DNA from: Prevotellaceae bacterium UBA5903
GTDB taxonomy: Bacteria; Bacteroidota; Bacteroidia; Bacteroidales; Bacteroidaceae
DNA: 13,360 bases
NCBI GenBank assembly: GCA_002431845.1
Contig: DJEH01000118.1
Coordinates: 14,697 to 28,056, forward strand
Direction of reading: 5' to 3'
A program made the translations under genes and the position numbers. Every line of letters starts with the position of its first letter. Positions within the stretch are counted from its first letter, which is position 1. The notes under the pieces were generated by a model. That model was not told where the DNA came from. It saw only the letters and a program-made list of their open reading frames with translations, and did not search any database. Below, in pieces: positions 7,341-13,360 of the stretch.

Positions 7341-8873
7341 ATGAAAAAAATTTCCATCATGCTTTCGGCTCTTTGCTTGACAGCTGTTGCTCCAACAGTA
7401 GGTCTGGCACAAAGCGCTGATTTCCACATGGACAATACTGTATTGGCTAACCCCGATAACGAACCACGTCCTGTATTCCCCGTTCCTTCTGCTCGTCAGT
7501 TGAAATGGAACCAAACAGAGTTTTATGGCTTCTTCCACTACGGAATGAACACCTACACTAACAAAGAATGGGGCGATGGCTCTGAAGCTGAAACTAAATT
7601 TGCTCCTACACAAGCTCCTAACCCTAAACAATGGCTCGAAGCTGTAAAAGCTGGTGGTATGAAAGGCGGTATTGCTGTAGTTAAACACCACGATGGCTTT
7701 TGCCTATGGCCAACTAAAACTACCACGCACAGTGTGCTAAAGGCAGGAAACACGTTTGGTAAAGAAACCAACATTCCACGCGACTTTGCTAAAGCAGCAA
7801 AAGAACTTGATATGAAGTATGGTTTCTACATCTCACCATGGGACCGCAATAGCGAATATTGGGGCAAGAAGGGTGCAGATGGCAACTATACAGACGACTA
7901 TGCTAAGAAGGTGTTCTTTGCTCAATGTGCAGAGATGTCTGAATATGGCGACGACCAATTTGAAATGTGGTTTGATGGCGCAACAGGCGACTATGGCTAC
8001 TATGGCGGTGCAAAAGAAAACCGCAATATTGACAATGCAACACGCTATTACGACATTCCAAACCTCCGCGACTCTATTCATAATGCTTGCCCCAACATCA
8101 TTCTTTGGGGTACAGGCGGCGAAGCTCGTTGGATTGGTAACGAACAAGGATGGGCAGGCGAAACTTGCTGGAGCTATGGCGATGGTACAAGTGGCGACGA
8201 AAACGCTTGGAAATGGTTCCCTGGCGAGAGCGATGCCAAAGCTACAACCGCAGGTTGGTTCTGGCACGCAGGCGAAGGCGTAAAATCATCAGACGAATTG
8301 TTCAAGATTTATCTTGAAACTGTAGGTCGTAACGCAACGCTTATCCTTAACTTCCCACCTGATAATCGCGGTTTGCTTCCCGATGCCGATGTTAAAGCAC
8401 TTAAGGAACTTGGTGACAAACTTAAAAAACGCCTTGGTACAGACCTCGCACGTCAAGAAGGTGTTACAATTGAAGCTACTGAAGAACGTACAAAGGGTGC
8501 AAGTCGTACATACAATGCAACTAATATGATTGATGGCGACATCAACACCTATTGGGCTTGCAACGATGGCACTACTTCTGCAACTATCACCGTGAAACTT
8601 CCTAAAACACAAAGCATACACTACGTAGCTTTGCAAGAGTACATTCAACTTGGACAACGTATCAAAGGTTTCACAATAGAGACAAGTGTTAATGGTACAA
8701 ACTGGACTAAACGTGGCGGTAGCATTCAAACTACAACCGTAGGTTACAAGCGTATCATTCCTCTTAACGGTAGCACAAGCACCTATGACGGAGGCGTAAG
8801 AGCACAATATGTACGCGTTAAAATCACAGACAGCAAGGCTTGTCCTACACTCCACACACTTTCTATTTTCTAA
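7341..8873 (+). CDS. GH29 alpha-L-fucosidase with C-terminal CBM32-like (F5/8 type C) domain
   Basis: An exo-glycosidase of 510 residues that removes terminal alpha-L-fucose. A type I signal peptide (MKKISIMLSALCLTAVAP, cleavage near GLAQ-S, residues 24-25) indicates export, and there is no T9SS tail, so a periplasmic location is likely. The GH29 barrel spans about 50-365, with FFHYGMN (64-70), VVKHHDGF (113-120) and the nucleophile Asp212 in MWFDGA. The stretch RWIGNEQGWAGETCW (263-277) resembles the GH29-B branch, many members of which prefer alpha-1,3/1,4-linked fucose; this is an inference. Glu261 and Glu268 are candidate acid/base residues. A jelly-roll of the CBM32 type follows (about 375-510), with MIDGDINTYW (396-405) and LQEYIQLGQR (431-440). 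The GH16 gene begins 24 bases later, so the two form a transcriptional pair. Confidence 0.92.
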   Translation: MKKISIMLSALCLTAVAPTVGLAQSADFHMDNTVLANPDNEPRPVFPVPSARQLKWNQTEFYGFFHYGMNTYTNKEWGDGSEAETKFAPTQAPNPKQWLEAVKAGGMKGGIAVVKHHDGFCLWPTKTTTHSVLKAGNTFGKETNIPRDFAKAAKELDMKYGFYISPWDRNSEYWGKKGADGNYTDDYAKKVFFAQCAEMSEYGDDQFEMWFDGATGDYGYYGGAKENRNIDNATRYYDIPNLRDSIHNACPNIILWGTGGEARWIGNEQGWAGETCWSYGDGTSGDENAWKWFPGESDAKATTAGWFWHAGEGVKSSDELFKIYLETVGRNATLILNFPPDNRGLLPDADVKALKELGDKLKKRLGTDLARQEGVTIEATEERTKGASRTYNATNMIDGDINTYWACNDGTTSATITVKLPKTQSIHYVALQEYIQLGQRIKGFTIETSVNGTNWTKRGGSIQTTTVGYKRIIPLNGSTSTYDGGVRAQYVRVKITDSKACPTLHTLSIF

Positions 8874-8897
8874 TCTTATACTAAGCGAAGATACACA

Positions 8898-11800
8898 ATG
8901 AATGTAAAAAATTATATAGCTTTAGCAGCACTTACGCTTCCTTTGGCAGCGGGTGCGCAAAGTGTTATCGATTTTGAATCGAACAGCGGATATACCAAAG
9001 TAGGTGTATTTGATACATGGGAAAATTCACCATTCCGCACTGGAAAACTAAACGGCAATGCAAAGGTTATTGCTAACCCTCATGCCGAAGAGTCACCCAC
9101 AAATGGTGGTGCCAACACCTCGGCACACGTATTGGCTTTTCAACGTTCACGCTTTGGTAGTAACACTTTTGGTGTACGTGTTGAATTGGCTACTCCTATC
9201 GCACTTTCGCAAAAAGTGCAATACGTGCATGCCATGATTTACAAGCCACAAGAAGGCCGTGTAATGCTATTTGGTTTGGGTAGCCGCGACGACCGTCCAT
9301 GGCAATCAAAAGAAGTTGTACAGGTTGAAGCAAGCAGTATTGGCTCTGTTAAAACAAACGGATGGTACGATGCTGTATTTGCAGTAACAGGTGCTAATGG
9401 TGTAAGCTTACACAGCCTTGTATTTGCTACTGATGTTGAATCAACACACAACCTTGATGCCGACTATGTGGCATACGTTGATGATATTGAAGTGAACAAC
9501 TCTATCACTCCACGTATACAATATGGTGTTTATCCTCTCAACTTTGATAAGGGTGAAACGCTCAACCGTAGCGACCGCTACACAAAGAACATTATTCTTA
9601 ATAGCAACGATGGCGAGCAAACCATCAAGGTAAATCAACAAAGCGACAAGCTTATCTACCAGAACTTGCTTTCGTCATCACTTAAGGCTAAAGCAGGTGA
9701 AACCGTACAACCACGTGTTGATTATAACGGCACATGGATGAGTGCTTACGTATATCTTGACCAAAACAATGATGGTAAGTTCGACTGCTCACTCAATGAG
9801 AATGGTACGCCTGCTGATGGTAGCGACGTTATGACCTACTCATTCTATAAGAACAAGAATAGTAAGGGCGAAAACGTAGCAAGTGGTAACATACTTACCC
9901 TTTCATCGTTCAAAGTGCCTGAGGGATTAAAGAACGGCTTCTACCGCATCCGCTACAAAGTAGACTGGGACTGCATTGACGCTGCTGGTAATCCTGGCAA
10001 CGAAGATGGAGGCAACACCATTAAGGGCAATGGTGGTACTATCATTGATACTCGTTTGAACGTTCATGGCGACAAAGTAAACGTGTCTCGTGGTTTGAGC
10101 GCTGCTGGTACAAATGGTGAAGTTCTTAAAGAAGATGGTACAACATTCAGCAAGCACGAAATCAATTTTGGCGAAGCTTATACTGTTAAGTTTAAGCCTG
10201 GTGACGGCTTTAAGTTGAGTCGTGTTATCATTCGTCACGGTTATAATGTGGAGAAGGGCGATTCGCTTGTAAACGAAACACCACAATATATTGACGAGAT
10301 TATCCCCGCAAGCGCAGTTAAGGACAACACATACACCATTCCTGCTAAATACGTAGATGGCGATGTTTTAATCACTCCTGAATTTGTTACAGAAGACACT
10401 GAACTCGGCGATAAATACGCACTTAATTTTCCAAAAGACTTGAAGAACAATCGTACTGATCGCCAACTCAAGTCGATGTCTTTTAACACTGCATCCAACA
10501 CAACAAAGCAAACTATCACCATTGACGACCCTACGCTCGTTTACCAAGACCAAACAAAGAATAGCATTCTGGTTAAAAAAAACGATGCTATTAGCACAGG
10601 TATCGTTTATACAGGTGGATACATGCACGGCTACCTCTATGTAGACCTTAATAAGGATGGTGTATTCAACACCGACCTTAATAGCGATGGTACTCCCGCC
10701 GAAGATGGTGAGATGCTTTCATACTACTACAAGGATGGTAAGAACAGCCAAGGACAGAGCGGTATAAACATTAGCTTGCCTAAGTTTAGCGAAACAAACT
10801 CTATTCCTCAATTCACCTTGCCAGAGTCTTTACCCGTAGGCAAATATCGTGCTCGTTTCAAAATTGACTGGGACGATGACGACCCTGCAGGACGTTATAG
10901 CAAAGGTAGCAACGACATTGATGCTAATGGTGGATACGTAGTTGATTTCACACTCAACGTAGTAGACAGTTACACTCAACGCAAACTTGACGTTGAAACA
11001 ACCAATGGTTCGTTGGTAGGTGTAAACAATACTGGTCTTCCCGAAACTATTAATCAAGGTCAAAGCTTCAGTGTTCAAGCTGTAGGTGCCGACGAATATT
11101 ATGCAACAGATGTTATAACTGTTCGTCATGGTAACAACCTTAAAGGTGCACAAGTAGTAGACGGTAAGAAGCAGTGGAGTGAGTTTACAGCTGAATTAAA
11201 AGATGGCGTGTGCACTATTCCTGCAGACAGCGTTGATGGTGACATCTTACTTACTGCCAACTTTGAGAATACGGGTTCTGAGTACATACTAAAGTTTGAC
11301 GATGAGTTTAATTTGCCAGATGGCTCACAGCCTAATAGCAATGCTTGGTCACGCTCTGATTGGGCTACTCCTGTATGGAAACGCTATATTGCAAGAACTC
11401 CCGAAGGACAAGCTAAGACTGGACAGATTGAAGATGGCAAACTTGTATTGCGCTGTATTGCCAACCCATTTGACGCAGAAAAGGACAACGATGGCAACAA
11501 ACTTGAAATGATTAGTGGTGCTGTTGAAGGTTCTAATAAGCTCACATTTACTTATGGCAAGGTTGAAGGCCGTTTGAAGACAACAGGTCATGCGGGTAAC
11601 TTCCCTGCATTTTGGATGATGCCTAACAACTCTACCTATGGCGGATGGCCTTATAGCGGCGAGATTGACATTTGGGAACAAATCGATACTCAAGATGTTA
11701 CCGAACATACCATTCACTCTAAGTGGGCTAACGACAAGGCTGATGGTAGCGAATGCAAAGGTCAGAAGAACAATCCTGCTAAGAATGGCAAGGGTTCTGC

Positions 11801-12281
11801 CACACTTGGCGAGTACCACGTATTTGGTCTTGAATGGACTGAAAACTTGCTCAAATGGTTTGTTGATGGCAAGCAAGTATTCTCGTATGCTAAGTCTACA
11901 ACTCAAAGCGACCTTGACAATGGTCAATGGCCATTTGATAAACCATTCTACATCATTCTTAACCAAAGTGTAGGTAATGGTTCATGGGCAGCAAACCGCG
12001 ATTTGAACTTTACTTACGAAACTAAGTTTGACTGGGTACGCGTTTATCAAAAGGAAGGTGGCGACATCACAGGCATCAACAATACTGCTAATAGCGCCAA
12101 TACCTTTGATTACTATGTAACTCCTGGCAAGGTACGCATTGTTGCTGCAAACAACACTGATGTGCAGATTGTTGACGCTCAAGGTCGCATTGTGTACAAC
12201 CAAACTGTTCAAGGAAACAAGGATGTATATCTTACCAAGGGTGTATATCTTATCAACAATAAAAAGGTATTAGTTCCATAA
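8898..12281 (+). CDS. Multidomain GH16 endo-glycosidase with duplicated accessory module and T9SS type A sorting domain
   Basis: A secreted 1127-residue protein with a signal peptide (1-20, cleavage AGA-Q). Residues 22-200 form a beta-rich region ending in YVDDIEVN, resembling a carbohydrate-binding jelly-roll. Two related modules of about 285 residues follow (210-497 and 506-790). The GH16 domain is at about 794-1052, with EIDIWE at 922-927: Glu922 nucleophile, Asp924 helper, Glu927 acid/base. This EXDXXE form is shared by laminarinases and mucin-type endo-beta-galactosidases. WFVDGKQVFSY (987-997) and the closing strand FDWVRVYQ (1044-1051) are also typical. The last 60 residues (VQIVDAQGRIVY, then KGVYLINNKKVLVP) are a type A T9SS sorting domain, so the enzyme should reach the cell surface. 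Laminarin-type glucan and host O-glycan are both possible substrates; the fucosidase neighbour favours the latter. By eye, codons end in T more often than in the macroglobulin gene. Confidence 0.9.
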   Translation: MNVKNYIALAALTLPLAAGAQSVIDFESNSGYTKVGVFDTWENSPFRTGKLNGNAKVIANPHAEESPTNGGANTSAHVLAFQRSRFGSNTFGVRVELATPIALSQKVQYVHAMIYKPQEGRVMLFGLGSRDDRPWQSKEVVQVEASSIGSVKTNGWYDAVFAVTGANGVSLHSLVFATDVESTHNLDADYVAYVDDIEVNNSITPRIQYGVYPLNFDKGETLNRSDRYTKNIILNSNDGEQTIKVNQQSDKLIYQNLLSSSLKAKAGETVQPRVDYNGTWMSAYVYLDQNNDGKFDCSLNENGTPADGSDVMTYSFYKNKNSKGENVASGNILTLSSFKVPEGLKNGFYRIRYKVDWDCIDAAGNPGNEDGGNTIKGNGGTIIDTRLNVHGDKVNVSRGLSAAGTNGEVLKEDGTTFSKHEINFGEAYTVKFKPGDGFKLSRVIIRHGYNVEKGDSLVNETPQYIDEIIPASAVKDNTYTIPAKYVDGDVLITPEFVTEDTELGDKYALNFPKDLKNNRTDRQLKSMSFNTASNTTKQTITIDDPTLVYQDQTKNSILVKKNDAISTGIVYTGGYMHGYLYVDLNKDGVFNTDLNSDGTPAEDGEMLSYYYKDGKNSQGQSGINISLPKFSETNSIPQFTLPESLPVGKYRARFKIDWDDDDPAGRYSKGSNDIDANGGYVVDFTLNVVDSYTQRKLDVETTNGSLVGVNNTGLPETINQGQSFSVQAVGADEYYATDVITVRHGNNLKGAQVVDGKKQWSEFTAELKDGVCTIPADSVDGDILLTANFENTGSEYILKFDDEFNLPDGSQPNSNAWSRSDWATPVWKRYIARTPEGQAKTGQIEDGKLVLRCIANPFDAEKDNDGNKLEMISGAVEGSNKLTFTYGKVEGRLKTTGHAGNFPAFWMMPNNSTYGGWPYSGEIDIWEQIDTQDVTEHTIHSKWANDKADGSECKGQKNNPAKNGKGSATLGEYHVFGLEWTENLLKWFVDGKQVFSYAKSTTQSDLDNGQWPFDKPFYIILNQSVGNGSWAANRDLNFTYETKFDWVRVYQKEGGDITGINNTANSANTFDYYVTPGKVRIVAANNTDVQIVDAQGRIVYNQTVQGNKDVYLTKGVYLINNKKVLVP
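9525..10388 (+). repeat. Intragenic module, copy 1 (GH16 protein residues 210-497)
   Basis: This is the first of two homologous modules in the GH16 protein. Its landmarks are YPLNFDKG at the start, YLDQNNDGKFD (286-296), RYKVDWD (352-358), a Gly/Asn-rich loop, VIIRHGYN (443-450) and VDGDVLITPEF (486-496). The same landmarks recur in the same order in copy 2. The D-x-N-x-D-G pattern could bind calcium. The first half recalls the beta-sandwich GEVED-type modules of Bacteroidetes surface proteins, but I am not certain of that assignment. Confidence 0.7.
10413..11267 (+). repeat. Intragenic module, copy 2 (GH16 protein residues 506-790)
   Basis: This copy carries the landmarks of copy 1: YALNFPKDL, YVDLNKDGVFN (581-591), RFKIDWDDDDPAG (653-665), VITVRHGNN (739-747) and VDGDILLTANF (779-789). 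DNA identity between the copies looks low, so the duplication is old and the unit is maintained at protein level. Copy 2 runs directly into the catalytic domain. Confidence 0.7.
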
Positions 12282-12285
12282 CACA

Positions 12286-12325
12286 TCTTTAAGTTTTAGT
12301 TATAAAGAATAATAAGACTTAAAGA
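12286..12325 (+). terminator. AT-rich hairpin just after the GH16 stop; possible transcript end
   Basis: The left arm 12286-12298 (TCTTTAAGTTTTA) pairs with the right arm 12313-12325. It forms 13 pairs, one of them G-U, around a 14-base loop. It begins four bases after the GH16 stop codon. No T-tract follows; instead a second, stronger hairpin begins at the next base. It may protect or end the glycosidase transcript, but its low GC content and missing U-tract make termination uncertain. Confidence 0.4.
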
Positions 12326-12374
12326 GAATGAATTAGTAGGTAGTCGAACATTGTTTTGGCTACCTACTTCATTC
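12326..12374 (+). promoter_or_regulatory. Strong hairpin upstream of prmA, related to the mtnN leader hairpin
   Basis: The lower stem GAATGAA (12326-12332) pairs with TTCATTC (12368-12374). A three-base bulge (TTA) follows, then the upper stem GTAGGTAGTCGAA (12336-12348) pairs with 12355-12367, closing a six-base loop. That is about 20 pairs, two of them G-U. The core and the bases after the left arm (TAGGTAGTC, two purines, ACAT) and the right arm (TTTGRCTACCT) match the hairpin upstream of mtnN. It ends 54 bases before the prmA start. No U-tract follows. A conserved leader element, an operator, or a terminator for the glycosidase pair are all possible. Confidence 0.6.
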
Positions 12375-12428
12375 ATAAATATACGTTATTTCTCATTATC
12401 AAATAATTATTCTGTAGATACCATACAA

Positions 12429-13343
12429 ATGCAGTATTTAGAATTTACATTTACCACGCAGCCATCCAACGAAGCCACACAAGATGTGCTCTCGGCTGTA
12501 CTGGCAGAAATTGGCTTTGATAGTTTTGTACACACCGACGAGTTAGACCGCCCAGCAGTGCAACATTGTGCCAATCCTGAGGCTCCTACGTTTGAGGCAA
12601 AACTTGCTGAAGACCATTTTCAGTGCTACATACAAAAAGCTTTGTTCGACAAAAATGCACTTGACGAAGCCATTAGCAACTTTCCTCTGCCCGATGTAAA
12701 AATATCCTACACCATGCAAGAGGCTGAAGATAAGGATTGGAACGAGGAATGGGAAAAGAACTATTTTAAGCCATTGGTTGTAGATGGGCAATGTGTGATT
12801 GCAAGTACATTCCATAAGGATGTGCCTAAGGCAAAATATAGCATCACAATCAATCCACAAATGTCGTTTGGTACGGGTCATCATGCCACTACATCGCAAA
12901 TGATAAGTCGCTTACTCACCGATAATATTGATGGACTGGAAGTGCTTGACATGGGTTGCGGCACAAGTATTTTAGCCATCTTAGCAAGCATGCGTGGCGC
13001 CAAACATTGTTTAGGCATTGATGTTGATGAATGGTGTGTAAAGAACTCACGCGAGAACATTGCGCTCAACCACCTCAGCAACATTGATGTTGAACTGGGC
13101 GATGCCTCTTCGCTTTCTGACAAAGGTCCATTCGACTTGGTTATAGCTAATATCAATTTAGGCATTCTGCTCAACGACCTCAAGTTCTACGTACCCTGCA
13201 TGAAGCAAGGTGCAAGCATCTACATGAGTGGTTTCTATGATACCGACATTCCACAACTACAAGCAGAGGCAGAACATCAAGGCCTCACCCTTGTTGATAC
13301 CCACGTGCTCGATGGTTGGGCATGCCTTAAATTCAAGAAATAA
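12429..13343 (+). CDS. prmA: Ribosomal protein L11 methyltransferase
   Basis: A cytoplasmic SAM-dependent enzyme that trimethylates ribosomal protein L11. The frame opens at 12351, but that ATG lies inside the upstream hairpin. The ATG at 12429 gives MQYLEFTF, the usual PrmA beginning, and a 304-residue protein of normal size. The N-terminal domain that recognises L11 covers about 1-100. The catalytic domain shows NPQMSFGTGHHATT (142-155), the SAM-binding motif LDMGCGTS (173-180), the acidic residues GIDVDE that bind the ribose, and ANINLGIL (240-247) in the motif IV position. All family signatures are present. No clear promoter is seen in the 147-base spacer. The S-adenosylhomocysteine it releases is the substrate of the MtnN-LuxS pair in this same window, although prmA is an ordinary housekeeping gene and the proximity may be coincidental. 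Confidence 0.95.
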   Translation: MQYLEFTFTTQPSNEATQDVLSAVLAEIGFDSFVHTDELDRPAVQHCANPEAPTFEAKLAEDHFQCYIQKALFDKNALDEAISNFPLPDVKISYTMQEAEDKDWNEEWEKNYFKPLVVDGQCVIASTFHKDVPKAKYSITINPQMSFGTGHHATTSQMISRLLTDNIDGLEVLDMGCGTSILAILASMRGAKHCLGIDVDEWCVKNSRENIALNHLSNIDVELGDASSLSDKGPFDLVIANINLGILLNDLKFYVPCMKQGASIYMSGFYDTDIPQLQAEAEHQGLTLVDTHVLDGWACLKFKK

Positions 13344-13360
13344 AAAAGTTTCCCACCTAC

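Noticed and set aside
8289..8855. Antisense open frame of 188 codons inside the fucosidase gene
   Set aside because: It is Cys- and Ser-rich with no domain pattern and lies wholly within a well-supported gene on the + strand.
11349..11966. Long antisense open frame of 205 codons inside the GH16 gene
   Set aside because: It mirrors the catalytic domain on the other strand, has no recognisable motifs, and is explained by the codon bias of the real gene.
12351..12428. Upstream in-frame ATG for prmA
   Set aside because: The ATG lies in the upper stem of a strong hairpin, and the 26 extra residues match no PrmA N-terminus; MQYLEFTF at 12429 does.
13344..13360. CCCACCTAC at the right edge as a third copy of the hairpin family
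   Set aside because: It resembles a right arm (CTACCTAC) only loosely, and the window ends before any partner arm could be seen.
1..13360. CRISPR arrays, tRNA or rRNA genes, insertion sequences, attachment sites
   Set aside because: I saw no regularly spaced repeats, tRNA-like cloverleaf or CCA ends, rRNA stretches or transposase-like proteins on either strand.

Overview
The window looks like chromosomal DNA from a Bacteroidales bacterium, most likely Prevotella or a close relative such as Alloprevotella. The reasons are a giant Bacteroidetes-type alpha-2-macroglobulin, a type IX secretion (T9SS) C-terminal sorting domain, a Bacteroidetes-style promoter (TTTG, then TATCTTTG), no visible Shine-Dalgarno sequences, and AT-rich spacers. 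The genus is an inference. All six complete genes lie on the + strand, and no gene-free stretch exceeds about 205 bases.

Layout. Bases 1-186 hold a short palindrome and perhaps the tail of an upstream gene. Bases 187-5865 encode a secreted alpha-2-macroglobulin-like protein of 1892 residues whose thioester site is degenerate. A 203-base spacer follows, with a good promoter, an 11-base direct repeat at 22-base spacing, an AT palindrome and a leader hairpin. Next come mtnN (6069-6758) and luxS (6796-7275), the two-step pathway that clears S-adenosylhomocysteine and produces the AI-2 precursor. Then comes a two-gene glycosidase cassette: a GH29 alpha-L-fucosidase with a CBM32-like domain (7341-8873), and a 1127-residue multidomain GH16 endo-glycosidase with a T9SS tail (8898-12281). 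After a 147-base spacer holding two back-to-back hairpins, prmA (12429-13343) encodes the ribosomal protein L11 methyltransferase.

How the parts may work together. mtnN and luxS recycle the by-product of SAM-dependent methylation, and PrmA is a SAM-dependent methyltransferase that makes that by-product. The leaders of mtnN-luxS and prmA carry a clearly related hairpin (core AGGTAGTC paired with RCTACCT). I cannot match it to a described RNA or operator, and it is the most interesting non-coding signal here. The two glycosidases look like a small glycan-degrading unit: a cell-surface endo-enzyme and a periplasmic fucosidase, with no SusC/SusD genes in view. Fucosylated host glycans such as mucin O-glycans are a plausible target, but this is inferred from family membership only.
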